The position numbers were made by a program, and so were the translations under genes. Source: Nitrospira sp. (GTDB taxonomy: Bacteria; Nitrospirota; Nitrospiria; Nitrospirales; Nitrospiraceae). Taken from it: a DNA stretch of 64,000 bases. Numbering within the stretch: the first letter of the stretch is position 1; each line of letters begins with the position of its first letter. The stretch covers positions 1,094,179 through 1,158,178 of the forward strand of contig CP126121.1 of NCBI GenBank assembly GCA_030123625.1, given 5' to 3'. The notes beneath the pieces were generated by a model. It saw only the letters and a program-made list of their open reading frames with translations, made no database searches and was not told the origin of the DNA. Shown here piece by piece: positions 18,404-27,850 of this stretch.

Positions 18404-19771
18404 TTACCAACCCGCCCATTGGCGAATTGCCGTCAATGGACGCCGCAGCAATAAATAGCCCAAGGGTCCTTGCTCGCCGTAGACTTTTGCCGTGCCTTGC
18501 CACCCGATGCGAACACGCGGATCCGGTTGTGCCAATCGTGCCGTCACGCGGTATGCCAAGATATCACCCGGCAGAATCTCGGCATGGTAACTCGTATGGG
18601 TCACGATGGCTGCGAAGGACTCCAATGGAAGGGCGTTGAGAAAGACGACCGCGTCAGCTCCTTCCTTGAGCACGATGGCGTCCGCCACCGGCAAGTCGAT
18701 ACGCAGCTCGATCTGCTTTGGGTCCGCGATTTCCATGATACGTTCACCGACGGTCACCGGACGCCCCACCCAATCGGACTTGTCTGAGTAAAGGAGCAAA
18801 CCGGGTTTCGACGCCCTCACTTCGACCTGATCGAGCATCTCTTTCGCATAGTCGAGCTCGGTCTGGCGGAGATTGGCTTCGACTTCCTTCAAGGGGACAT
18901 CGGCCTTGCGTTGCGGATCGCTGAAACCGGCTTGAACTGCTTGGCTATGCTCAGCTTGGGCGACCGCCAATTGCTTCTCCGCGACACGGAATTGATTGCG
19001 CAGATTGATGTCCTCATACCGAAACAACGAGGCGCCCGGTTGCACCATTTGGTTCGGTTGTACAAGCACATCCGCGATGACCCCGTCCATGGGTGCGCTG
19101 ACCACCACCGGATCTTTCGACATGACTTTGACCGGCGCCACGGCGGAAATCCGGATCGGTAGACAGAGCGCGCCAAGCACCACAATCGGCAGGAGCCACC
19201 AGGCTGGTTTCTTGATCTTCCGGGACCAGCCCTGTTCCTTTTTCGACAGCGCCTTCCACGCATACGCATAACTACCGGCCAGCCGATGGACGATCGCCAC
19301 ATCGTTTTCCTGCCAGGCGAAATCCCGTTCGAACCACCAAGCCCCGAGCACCGTCTCGTCCGGATGCTGCAACGGGCACCAAAAGACGTGCCCCTTCACA
19401 AACTCCCGCCAGCCGCTGCGAAGCGAATCGGGCAGCAGCTCTTCCGTGACAACCATCGGTTGTTCACTGGTGTTCTCAGCTCGACGCAGCGCCTGAACCG
19501 CCTGTTCGAGCCACACGATCATCGGCGCATCGCGATCAACGACAGCGACACTTGACGCGTTGAGCACGCAATACGCATCCGTTGCCAGCCCTGATGACCC
19601 CAGCAGAAAAGCCTGGTCGTAGGGAATCAGTCGTCTGGTTTCGTTGACAGAGAGAAACTGCAGCTCTTGGATTGTCTTGGCCGCACGGATTTGTCCTTCC
19701 AGATGAGTGAGTGCCGCCAGATGAATCAGGGTCGGAAATTGTTGTGCGGTCGGCTCGGCAGTCGTTGCCAT
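18404..19771 (-). CDS. HlyD-family adaptor with N-terminal GAF-like domain
   Basis: A 455-residue protein. The first about 180 residues look like a cytoplasmic GAF-type domain (TIQELQFLSVNETRRLIPYDQAFLL is characteristic). A single transmembrane helix follows (AWWLLPIVVLGALCLPI), then a HlyD adaptor: lipoyl motif VVVSAPMDGVIADVLVQPNQMVQPG, coiled coil around 255-310, and second lipoyl half and beta-barrel to the end. The adaptor would span the periplasm while the GAF-like part faces the cytoplasm, giving a possible signal input. Spacing to the genes on both sides is two bases, so the three adaptors form one operon. Confidence 0.82.
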   Translation of the reverse strand: MATTAEPTAQQFPTLIHLAALTHLEGQIRAAKTIQELQFLSVNETRRLIPYDQAFLLGSSGLATDAYCVLNASSVAVVDRDAPMIVWLEQAVQALRRAENTSEQPMVVTEELLPDSLRSGWREFVKGHVFWCPLQHPDETVLGAWWFERDFAWQENDVAIVHRLAGSYAYAWKALSKKEQGWSRKIKKPAWWLLPIVVLGALCLPIRISAVAPVKVMSKDPVVVSAPMDGVIADVLVQPNQMVQPGASLFRYEDINLRNQFRVAEKQLAVAQAEHSQAVQAGFSDPQRKADVPLKEVEANLRQTELDYAKEMLDQVEVRASKPGLLLYSDKSDWVGRPVTVGERIMEIADPKQIELRIDLPVADAIVLKEGADAVVFLNALPLESFAAIVTHTSYHAEILPGDILAYRVTARLAQPDPRVRIGWQGTAKVYGEQGPLGYLLLRRPLTAIRQWAGW

Positions 19772-19773
19772 GT

Positions 19774-20556
19774 CTAGGGTTGCTCCGAAAATTGGGCGGA
19801 CCCGCTCATGCCGGCCAGGATTTCCGGCGGCAATTTCTCGAAAGCCCCTGTTACTTTGATCGTCTGGCTCGCAGGATCAATCGAAGCGCCGATTTCTTTG
19901 ACCCTCGCCGGATAACTTCTTCGAGTTTCGTCCACGACAAATGTAAACGGCGACTTGCGTCGGAGCCAGGACAGCGAAGAAGATGGCAGAACGAGCTCGA
20001 TCTCAAGGCTGCTGTCGTCCAGTAGACTGATCAATTTGTCGTTGGGAAATACGTTCTCATGCTCGTTGACCATAGTGCCGACCACGCGCCCTCCGAATGG
20101 AGCGACGATTTGGCATCCTTTCACGTTGACCTCGGCGACCCGGATAGCAGCGAATGCCTTCTTGGCTTCCGCCTCCGATGTTTCTAGATCGAGTTCGCTG
20201 ACGGCATTGAGTTTGCCAAGCTCGATGTTATTTTTATAGATTTTGTGTTTTGCCTCATGTTCAGCGATGGCGACCGCTAATTCTGCACGATATTTGTCAC
20301 AGTCGAGTTGGACCAACGTGTGTCCTTTTTCGAAACGTTGCCCTTCCTTGTAAGGAAGTTGACTGACACGGCCTTGGACCTGAGCATAGAGTATCGCCTG
20401 CGCAGCCGCCTTCACGATCCCACGAGCAATACCGGCCTCCTGCTTTGTGACATGAACCGATCGGTCTTCTTTGGACCAGCCTGTTGCAGGAACACTCACC
20501 GCCATGACGGTGAGGAGTACCAGCACCATCACGCTACTGCGCCACCGGTATCGCAT
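19774..20556 (-). CDS. Periplasmic adaptor (HlyD/RND membrane-fusion protein family)
   Basis: About 260 residues from the ATG at 20556, with a signal peptide or anchor (VMVLVLLTVMAVSVPATGW). It has a typical adaptor layout: lipoyl half RVSQLPYKEGQRFEKGHTLVQLD, a short helical hairpin (AVAIAEHEAKHKIYKNN onward), second half VAPFGGRVVGTMVNEHENV, then a beta-barrel. A GTG at 20598 is an alternative start, and the ribosome site (AAGGAG) is unusually far from the chosen ATG. The 5' end overlaps the TolC gene by 23 bases. It is the smallest adaptor of the locus and is likely to contact the TolC partner. Confidence 0.83.
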   Translation of the reverse strand: MRYRWRSSVMVLVLLTVMAVSVPATGWSKEDRSVHVTKQEAGIARGIVKAAAQAILYAQVQGRVSQLPYKEGQRFEKGHTLVQLDCDKYRAELAVAIAEHEAKHKIYKNNIELGKLNAVSELDLETSEAEAKKAFAAIRVAEVNVKGCQIVAPFGGRVVGTMVNEHENVFPNDKLISLLDDSSLEIELVLPSSSLSWLRRKSPFTFVVDETRRSYPARVKEIGASIDPASQTIKVTGAFEKLPPEILAGMSGSAQFSEQP

Positions 20557-22114
20557 GGGCTTCCGATCTCCTTTCTGCTTCCGACAGCGTGAAACCACTC
20601 GATTCCCAATACTGCCTGATCGAATCGGCGAGTTGAGCCACGTTTTGTTCGCCTATGCTTGCGGGAACTGCTTCCTCCCCGAGAGATGCCATCAAGGTGG
20701 CATAGGCCGTTTCCAGCCCTGATCGTGCGGCATCCAGTCTCACATCCGCGGCGACATCGTTGACTTGTTCTCGGATCAACGTGAGATCATTCGTCCTTTG
20801 CGTCATCCACAAGTTTCTGGTGTGCTCCGCGATCGCCGCCTGTGCTCGCTGATACTCCCAGGCATCCTGATATTCCTCCTTGGCATGCAGGAATTGAGCG
20901 GCACCGACATGCACCTCCGTTATGACGGACAAGCTCAACGCCAGGCTTTGGGCATCCAACATTTGCCCGTGCGCTTCGATTGCTTTGAGCTTGGCCGGTG
21001 TTCGAAATACCGACAGCAGGTTCCAACTCACCTGGGCGGCATAGGTCAGCCAGTTCTGATAAAAGAGTAAACTGTTGCTGTTATAGTATCCCCCGAATGA
21101 AACCTTCAGACTGGGGAAGAGCTCCAAGAATACGGCCTTTGTTTCCTTGGCATTAATTCGCTTCTTATAGTCGATGGCTCGCAGTTCCGGCCTGAGCAAG
21201 AGCGCCTGTTCTTCCATCTTCTGACTATCCAAATTGACCGCCGGCACCCCGGTCGCGCTCGGTGGCATGACCAGATCGAACGAAGTTCCAGGTGACACTC
21301 CCATCATCGAAGCCAGTTGTGTCTTGGCCGTACTGAACTCACGAAAGAGTCGCCGAACTTCCCGCTGTATATTGAGCAGGTCCCGCTGGTAGCTGAGGGG
21401 AGTCAATGGAGCCTGAAGCTTTCGATCGACGATTCGCTGGGCGCTATCCAATGCCTTCGAGACCGATTCATTCAAAAACCGAATCCGGGGAAGCACCCGT
21501 TGTGCGCTCACGGCCCGCCAGTACGCACTTCGAACTTCCTGTACGAGCCGAACCGCGATGCGCCGTTTTTCCTCCTCCGCAATCATCACGTTGTCGGCGG
21601 CCTGTTGAGCACGCACGAACGACAACCCGAAATCCAGGACATCCCAACTCAAGGCGAGATTGCCGTACGTAACATTCTTTTCTGATGAAGTGAACGGTTC
21701 AATTGCTTGGTGTCCGGTAATGATCGATCGCCCTACACCACCGCTGTAATTATTGCGCCCATCGAAACCGGCGTTGGCGGAGACTTGGGGAAGCAATGAA
21801 TAGTGCGCGATATTGAGCTGCTGATGAGCCAATTGAATTTGCATCGTTTTGACCTTCGCATCCAAGTTGTACTTCAAGGCACGTGCGATGGCCTCGTAGA
21901 GATCGATGGGCCTCGTGATTGGCTCCTCTAACGACGAAATGGCTTCAAAATCTTTCACCGCTCGAGCCTTTATCTCATCTCTGTTCAATGCATGCGGTCT
22001 GACAAGGCAGCCGGTGAGTGAAAGCAGAGCGACCAAAACAACGGCAGCCCGCAACACGGTGCGAACCCAATATGGGACATGTCGAACAGTACTCAACACT
22101 GCCATGGCGGACAT
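20534..22114 (-). CDS. TolC-family outer membrane efflux lipoprotein
   Basis: A 526-residue TolC-family channel protein with a lipoprotein signal (VLVALLSLTGC). It has the twofold pattern of the family: long amphipathic helices rich in Ala, Gln and Leu alternate with short strands, for example YEAIARALKYNLDAKVKTMQ and the repeated segment LYEAIA / ALLLRPELRAIDYKKRINAK. It would supply the outer-membrane duct for the three downstream adaptors. It is the first gene of the locus, so its promoter must lie in 22115-22350, where I see no clear consensus. No inner-membrane ABC or RND pump is encoded nearby. Confidence 0.88.
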   Translation of the reverse strand: MSAMAVLSTVRHVPYWVRTVLRAAVVLVALLSLTGCLVRPHALNRDEIKARAVKDFEAISSLEEPITRPIDLYEAIARALKYNLDAKVKTMQIQLAHQQLNIAHYSLLPQVSANAGFDGRNNYSGGVGRSIITGHQAIEPFTSSEKNVTYGNLALSWDVLDFGLSFVRAQQAADNVMIAEEEKRRIAVRLVQEVRSAYWRAVSAQRVLPRIRFLNESVSKALDSAQRIVDRKLQAPLTPLSYQRDLLNIQREVRRLFREFSTAKTQLASMMGVSPGTSFDLVMPPSATGVPAVNLDSQKMEEQALLLRPELRAIDYKKRINAKETKAVFLELFPSLKVSFGGYYNSNSLLFYQNWLTYAAQVSWNLLSVFRTPAKLKAIEAHGQMLDAQSLALSLSVITEVHVGAAQFLHAKEEYQDAWEYQRAQAAIAEHTRNLWMTQRTNDLTLIREQVNDVAADVRLDAARSGLETAYATLMASLGEEAVPASIGEQNVAQLADSIRQYWESSGFTLSEAERRSEAHAIPVAQ

Positions 22115-22350
22115 TCGCTCATTAAGAAGTTTTCCGCTAATGCTATCGGCCGAGTTGAGTAAGAACTTGACTCAATGGAAGTGAACAGGGTCGAACTATG
22201 CTGAGCTATGAAGAAACGGGTCGTGGGGTTATAGTCATTTAGGCCGGATTACCACGGCTATCTTTCTCACAAGAAGATGAAGCACCAATCTTTACCGACT
22301 CTACCAAGGAAAATTGACATGACCTGCTCACGTCGCCACGGACTCATGGT

Positions 22351-22558
22351 GAGGGAACATTCCTGGATTTTGAGGGTACCTACGGATTTCCGGATGCCGG
22401 AGTGATTGCGATGACAGGGGCGACCGGCGACCAGAACTTTCTGAACGTCGCCAAGCTTTTCGGTGCACGGTGTGATTCGGAAACCGTTTACAGTGGAAGA
22501 AATCCGTCGAGTCGTACGCTTCACGCTCGATCACGAGCTGGACCGGCGATATGGATAG
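22351..22558 (+). pseudogene. Frameshifted C-terminal remnant of a response-regulator receiver
   Basis: Between the TolC and symporter genes the plus strand encodes the C-terminal half of a receiver domain in two frames. Frame one gives FPDAGVIAMTGATGDQNF followed by LNVAKLFGA; from the GTG at 22472 the next frame gives VIRKPFTVEEIRRVVRFTLD and ends HELDRRYG-stop at 22556-22558. One extra base between about 22462 and 22472 explains the shift (GCACGGTGTG for an expected GCACGGGTG). The conserved Thr of the ALTG motif and the K-P pair are present. The first half of the domain, with the phospho-acceptor, is absent. It is therefore both truncated and frameshifted. Confidence 0.8.
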
Positions 22559-22604
22559 GACAAACCGAAACGGGCCTCGCTCGGGAAGATGGAGGGGTGC
22601 TACT

Positions 22605-24047
22605 CTACCTTGTCCTTGAGCTCTCGATAAATCCCTGCGACTCACCCATCTGGGTAGGCCACAAGGACCCGGCAAGCATACCAACTCCCGCCATTGTGAA
22701 CCCGACAAGCTGTGGAGGCCACACGTCGGTCGGCCGGCTTACGAGTTCCAACGCCAGCCAACTCGCGAGTCCGGCGGCAATGGCCCACAGTGCACCCTGT
22801 GTCGTCGCCCGTTTCCAGTAAAGCCCTGCAAACAACGGAAAAAAAGCCGCTACCAGTGTTATCTTGTATGTGCTTACAACCAGCTTATAGATCGTCGCGT
22901 CCGACCATAGGGCAAGAACCAAAACCGCAGAGGCAAATCCCACCAGCACCACGCGCATGAGCCGCAGAAATTCAGAATCGTTCACGTGTGGAAACATCGG
23001 CCTGATGACGTTCTCACTCAGCGCAACCGATGGTGCGAGCAGGGTCGCACTGGAGCAACTCATCACTGCAGAAAGAACTGCTCCGAAGAAAATGACTTGC
23101 GCCGCGATCGGAGTATGCTGCAACACCAGGGTCGGCAAGACCAGCTGTGAATCCTGCTCCAACAAGGCTCCAAACTTGACAGGATCAATCAATGTTGCGG
23201 CATAGGCCAGAAACATCGGCACAAAACAGAAGGTAAAATAGAGCGCTGCGCCCAGCAGCGAGCCCCGCACAGCTGTAGGCTCGTCCTTTGCCGAGGTGAT
23301 CCGCTGGAACACATCTTGTTGTGGGATGGAACCAAGCATCATGGTCATCCAAGCCCCGACGAATGGAACCCACGCCGCCGCCGTGGCCGGAGGGAACAAG
23401 TTGAGTTTGCCGGCCTCGGCCGCATGGTTGACGACCGTACGTACGCCGCCCGCCAGATCGCCGACGATCGACGCAATGTACAAAAGTCCCCCCATGATCA
23501 CGGAGATCTGAACGAAATCGAGAATCGCCACAGAGAACATGCCTCCGAACGTCGTATACGTCAGGACAATCGCCGCCCCGATCACGATTCCGACCGGCTG
23601 GCTGACGCTTCCCTCCGTCACGACATTGAGCACCAAACCCAGCACTTTGAATTGAGCCGCGACCCAGCCCAAGTACGAGGCGACGATACAGAGCGTGCAT
23701 AACACTTCTACAGTGCGGTTGTAGCGGTACCGATAATAATCCCCCACCGTCAGCATATTGAGTCGGTACAGGCGCGGAGCAAAAAAAATCCCGGCGAGCA
23801 TCAAACACATACTGGACCCGAATGGATCGGCGATCACGCCACGTAGCCCCTCTTTGACGAAGGTAGCCGAGATGCCCAATACCGCTTCCGCGCCGAACCA
23901 CGTCGCAAACACGGTGGCCACCACAACGGCTAAAGGCAGACTCCTGCCGGCAACGGCAAAATCCTTGGAGTTCTGCACACGGGTCGCCGCAAAAAGTCCG
24001 ATGCCGACAGAAAGGAGAAGGTAGAGGATGACGAACCAGAAGACCAC
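22605..24047 (-). CDS. Sodium:solute symporter family protein
   Basis: A 480-residue polytopic transporter with about 13 hydrophobic helices and the SSS family pattern: N-terminal GRSLPLAVVVATVFATWFGAE (the substrate/Na+ region), VLTYTTFGGMFSVAILDFVQ near the middle, and the conserved AVLSAVMSCSSATLLAPSVAL. Members import solutes such as sugars, proline, pantothenate or acetate with Na+, and some act as sensors. The substrate is not evident. The gene stands alone, 42 bases downstream of the acyltransferase gene on the same strand. Confidence 0.9.
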   Translation of the reverse strand: MVFWFVILYLLLSVGIGLFAATRVQNSKDFAVAGRSLPLAVVVATVFATWFGAEAVLGISATFVKEGLRGVIADPFGSSMCLMLAGIFFAPRLYRLNMLTVGDYYRYRYNRTVEVLCTLCIVASYLGWVAAQFKVLGLVLNVVTEGSVSQPVGIVIGAAIVLTYTTFGGMFSVAILDFVQISVIMGGLLYIASIVGDLAGGVRTVVNHAAEAGKLNLFPPATAAAWVPFVGAWMTMMLGSIPQQDVFQRITSAKDEPTAVRGSLLGAALYFTFCFVPMFLAYAATLIDPVKFGALLEQDSQLVLPTLVLQHTPIAAQVIFFGAVLSAVMSCSSATLLAPSVALSENVIRPMFPHVNDSEFLRLMRVVLVGFASAVLVLALWSDATIYKLVVSTYKITLVAAFFPLFAGLYWKRATTQGALWAIAAGLASWLALELVSRPTDVWPPQLVGFTMAGVGMLAGSLWPTQMGESQGFIESSRTR

Positions 24048-24089
24048 GCGCGCAGGATACGGCCATCCCGGCTTGCAATCAACCGATAT

Positions 24090-26432
24090 TCAAAAAATCT
24101 TCTGGCATAGAGGCGGACCGTTCGAACATTTCGGTTGATGCAGGAGCGAAAGCAATTCCTTCCCGAATGACCCGGAGCTGGGAATCGGAAGAGGGCCATT
24201 GATCTCGACCACCGTAGCCGACCGATCTTGGGAATGGGGGTTCTGCTGGAGATCCCAATGGCTTACCACTGTGACTTCTGAGCCATCACGGCGCATGTGT
24301 ATGAGCTTTCCTTCCCATCGTCCGTTCGTACGGAGCTCCTCTTCGATCACTTTGAGCGGAACCGGGAAAACCGTCTTGAGGAGTTGATGGGAAGTCGTCC
24401 CCAGTGCATCGTGCGGCTCCCATCCATACAGCTTCCTCGCCCCATCACTCCAGTATCGGATCGTGCCATCCAGATTGCGGACCATGATCGCATCGATGGA
24501 AGGAATGTCGTCTTTCTTCAACCTCTCCTGACCCGGTGTTTGCTCCGAATAGATCCCTGACAAAAGGCTATAGGTCACTTCTGCCAGAAGCGCGGAGCCT
24601 GGCATGGTTAAATGAATAGCATCCCAAAAATAAAATATGCCATCCTTTGCAACTGTACACTTATCCTTTGAGCAGAACAGTTGCGAAGCATCAATAAATT
24701 CAAAGCCGAACTTAGACGCCTCTTCGCTGAGAGCCGCATTGACAGCGTCAAGACCGTGTGCTCTCACCTCCAGGTTGTTCGGGACTTCCATCCCCAATCT
24801 CTCAAGCTTGTACACATACCTATGAATATCCATTGAGAGTGCCGCCGGCTGAGAATAGACGATCACTCGCTTTTCTTTCAGTTTCTCGAACAGAGCGTCG
24901 AGCTTGAGTCGGAATTCCTTCTCGCCGAGTTTCTCATACGTCTTCAGCCAACTGCTCGATACAATAATTCCATCCATGTGATTGTTCGGGACATACTCAT
25001 CAACAAACCAGTCATAGAAGTCAGTGCATCGCCTGTCACTTCCACTGCGTATTGCCCGACAAGAAGTTCCGGTGAGCTGAATGATTGCATTCTCACCGAA
25101 TGCGCGTACAAGGCCCGGGTATAAATGAGCTGCAACGCTGTCTCCAAACAATACATAGACTTTCGAGGTTCGATCTCGCCCTCCACCTGCCTGGATAGCC
25201 GACGGCTGCACCGAGTCGCAATGATTCTGTACGAGTGTTTCGAAGGTCTGTCCCGGATCAAATAAGCACGTATGCAGCCGAGAGAGCACATCAGCATCGC
25301 GGGTTAGCCTACTGGGAGACTCTGCTGTAGTGACCTGCAGACCAACCGCGCACAGAGATAAGACAGCCGACGAAGCCAACGAGAATCTCCACACTGCTCG
25401 TTTCGAGATCGTATTTCTTTGGCGAAATGGCTGCTCGACGTAACGCCACGTTAAGTAAGCAAGACCGAACATTAGAACGATAAGGAGCGCCTTAACCGCA
25501 TCATTGGGCTCGGTGAAACTTCTATGGCGAGCGAAAGCCAACAACGGCTGATGCCATAAGTAGGCACTATAGCTGACAAGACCGACGCCCACTAACACTC
25601 GACTGACCAACAACCGCCCAACCAGTGTTCCCGGCAACGCAAATATAATAATTAACCCGGCGCCGACTGTCGGGATCAACGCTGATAAACCCGGGAAAGG
25701 CGTCTCTTTAGTAAAAGCCAGTAGGCTATATGCAATCAGTCCCAAACCAGCAAAGCTGAGTATTTGATAGAGAGCAAGAGGAAAATGGTCCTGCTCCTTT
25801 CCTTTCAGGTAATAAGCGATAAGCGAACCCATCGCCAGTTCCCATCCACGAGTTGGCAACAAAAAAAACGTCGCCACCGGTTTCCTGCTGACAGCATACT
25901 CGGCTAATGCAAGGCTGAGGAGCGCCACGATTGTCAGAAGCACGACGATCCTCTTTCGCCCCAATCGCCACGCCAGCATAAGAAATATCGGGAACAGCAC
26001 GTAAAACTGCTCCTCTACCCCCAAACTCCACGTATGAAGCAGCGGCTTTAACTCTGTGGCTGTATCGAAGTAATCGCTTTGCCGCCAAAAAAATATATTC
26101 GAAGCAAATACCAAAACAGCCATGGCGCTTTTCGACAACTCTTTCACGTCGCTCGGCATGAGCCACAACCAGGCAAAGGGCAGACACAACGCCATGACCA
26201 AGTACAACGCGGGTAGAATACGCCGTGCGCGTCGCTCATAGAAATTGAGAATTGAAAACCGACCGGCGTCAAGTTCCGCCACAAGAATCGTCGTAATCAA
26301 GTACCCGCTGATGACAAAGAAGATGTCCACACCGACAAAGCCCCCGCTAAACAGCTGGAAATCGGCATGGAATAAAATAACCGAAATGACAGCGAGCGCT
26401 CGTAAACCATCTATTTCAGGACGGTATCGCAT
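24090..26432 (-). CDS. Acyltransferase-3 / SGNH / PAS fusion protein
   Basis: 780 residues. The N-terminal part is an acyltransferase-3 (OafA/YrhL) membrane domain: RPEIDGLRALAV, catalytic-type His in ILFHADF, and GGFVGVDIFFVISGYLI, with about ten helices up to about residue 370. Next is an SGNH hydrolase-like domain (GDS in VLFGDSVAAHLYP, and DAIHLTMPGS containing the Asp-x-x-His pair). These two modules together acetylate surface polysaccharide or peptidoglycan. The last about 120 residues form a PAS-like domain (RNLDGTIRYWSDGARKLYGW and WEGKLIHMRRDGSEVTVVSH), which is not usual in this family. It may sense a ligand or redox state on the periplasmic side. The fusion sits in one uninterrupted frame. 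Confidence 0.85.
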   Translation of the reverse strand: MRYRPEIDGLRALAVISVILFHADFQLFSGGFVGVDIFFVISGYLITTILVAELDAGRFSILNFYERRARRILPALYLVMALCLPFAWLWLMPSDVKELSKSAMAVLVFASNIFFWRQSDYFDTATELKPLLHTWSLGVEEQFYVLFPIFLMLAWRLGRKRIVVLLTIVALLSLALAEYAVSRKPVATFFLLPTRGWELAMGSLIAYYLKGKEQDHFPLALYQILSFAGLGLIAYSLLAFTKETPFPGLSALIPTVGAGLIIIFALPGTLVGRLLVSRVLVGVGLVSYSAYLWHQPLLAFARHRSFTEPNDAVKALLIVLMFGLAYLTWRYVEQPFRQRNTISKRAVWRFSLASSAVLSLCAVGLQVTTAESPSRLTRDADVLSRLHTCLFDPGQTFETLVQNHCDSVQPSAIQAGGGRDRTSKVYVLFGDSVAAHLYPGLVRAFGENAIIQLTGTSCRAIRSGSDRRCTDFYDWFVDEYVPNNHMDGIIVSSSWLKTYEKLGEKEFRLKLDALFEKLKEKRVIVYSQPAALSMDIHRYVYKLERLGMEVPNNLEVRAHGLDAVNAALSEEASKFGFEFIDASQLFCSKDKCTVAKDGIFYFWDAIHLTMPGSALLAEVTYSLLSGIYSEQTPGQERLKKDDIPSIDAIMVRNLDGTIRYWSDGARKLYGWEPHDALGTTSHQLLKTVFPVPLKVIEEELRTNGRWEGKLIHMRRDGSEVTVVSHWDLQQNPHSQDRSATVVEINGPLPIPSSGSFGKELLSLLHQPKCSNGPPLCQKIF

Positions 26433-27045
26433 TCACATCATCCTGTTGCCTGCCTGAACCAGCTGAAAGGATCTACTTATCAAAGTGAAAGCGGCCTCTT
26501 CGACGCTCACCGACAATCTTATCGGGAAACAGATATGATATTTCCAAGGCTCTGTAGATTGTTCCGGGGTAACGCCCAACTGCAGAAGTGGCCTGGATTG
26601 AACAGGATTTTGAGACACTTCATGTACGCTTGATACGCGGACGATGTTATGTTTTTGCGACCTCCTTCGCGCTTAGCAATGGGACAACGTCCAAGGTCTC
26701 AAAACTTAGGCATTCGCTCTCCTCACACGGAGAAACACAATTGTCTCAGAATCGAAGTGCATCTTAGGAACAGCGACAAGCTCAGCGTACTAGTAAATGC
26801 CCCAGGCAGACCCCAAAGGCAGACCCCAAAATACCCAATGAAAATGACAAAGCCAAAGGAGTCGCTTCATACAATGCATGAGGAAGCTATTCCAACGTAT
26901 GAATGCGTGGACATCGGATACCGACTTTAAATGCGGGGGTGGAGACTGACTTGAGGATTATTGTGGCGTGTGCAAGTTCCTGACGTATTGAGGCTCACTG
27001 ACTTCAGACGGTACCGATGTTATGCGCTGCTCCTGATAATAACAC
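26433..27045. other. Intergenic stretch without a recognisable gene
   Basis: Some 610 bases upstream of the acyltransferase gene. The open frames here have no ribosome site or family resemblance. The only structure seen is a 13-base tandem duplication, GGCAGACCCCAAA at 26806-26818 and again at 26819-26831. The region should contain the acyltransferase promoter on the minus strand, but I see no convincing consensus. Confidence 0.5.
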
Positions 27046-27483
27046 TTAAAATGCCCAGTATCGAGGTGCTCCGAATACCAGACGGCACCCCACGAGAAAA
27101 AGTTCACCATGAGACTCAACGGGTACTATTTTCGTCCATTGCACTTCATACAAATTCATTGAATATTCCCATCGTGTTTCAGCAACATGGAGTTCCAGCA
27201 ATTGCCGCTTTCGAGGCCGGCCACCCATCAACACGAGAATTCCATGCTCACTCCTGTTGACACAGTACACCTCACCCTGCTCAATGGTCACTTGCTTGCC
27301 ATTGGATGATTCGCACAAGCTATAGGCGCATATCTTTTGTTCGTTCATCCGCACCTCTTGCCGTCGCGAGGGAAATGAGGCCTTCACGTCTTTAGGAACC
27401 CCGGCCACAGTAGCTTCTGCGTTCAAATTTCCCACGCGGCATATGGGAGATCCATGCAGGACTTCCTTTGCTCCGATATTCAT
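27046..27483 (-). CDS. PilZ-like domain protein
   Basis: About 145 residues from an ATG at 27483 preceded by GGAGG. The C-terminal 100 residues read like a small PilZ-type beta-barrel (GEVYCVNRSEHGILVLMGG, then LLELHV and a final LFLVGCRLVFG), a pattern common in short Nitrospira proteins. The canonical c-di-GMP motif RxxxR is not obvious, although RPRKR occurs within the sequence, so ligand binding is uncertain. A second start at 27348, also with a good ribosome site (AAGAGGTG), would give a 100-residue protein holding only the barrel. Gene reality is likely, function tentative. Confidence 0.6.
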   Translation of the reverse strand: MNIGAKEVLHGSPICRVGNLNAEATVAGVPKDVKASFPSRRQEVRMNEQKICAYSLCESSNGKQVTIEQGEVYCVNRSEHGILVLMGGRPRKRQLLELHVAETRWEYSMNLYEVQWTKIVPVESHGELFLVGCRLVFGAPRYWAF

Positions 27484-27850
27484 GATGCCTCCAAAGATCA
27501 ATCAAACGATACTTGCAAGGTAAGGAAAGCAAAGGCCATACCTTAGAAGCTTGATAATAGCCTACGTAGATTGCCCATAAATTGCTCTTCAAGCTTCTTG
27601 TTTAAGAACGTATCGAAACTAAACAGCGAAGGGATATGGATTCATCACTCCGAAGTATTGTGCCTATAAACTATTGATTATAAAAGTAATTATATAGTGA
27701 AGGAAAAATCATACATAAAGGGAAGTCTGACCTTCACCGGAAGGTAGGGTCACAAGGAGCGTTGAGCTCGGATTTCAATCGGGATAGCCGCTCAACTTAC
27801 TTATTGTTTCCTATTTTGGCGGAACCCTATGCGGAATACGGCTAGCAGGC
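27484..27850. other. AT-rich intergenic stretch
   Basis: About 370 bases between the PilZ-like gene and the 3' end of dinB. The middle (27655-27715) is AT-rich, with runs such as TATTGATTATAAAAGTAATTATATAG, and is the most likely place for the minus-strand promoter of the PilZ-like gene. No gene, tRNA or terminator was recognised. Confidence 0.45.

Noticed and set aside
26649..26930. 93-residue plus-strand frame upstream of the PilZ-like gene
   Set aside because: Includes a 13-base tandem duplication and has no ribosome site or family pattern.
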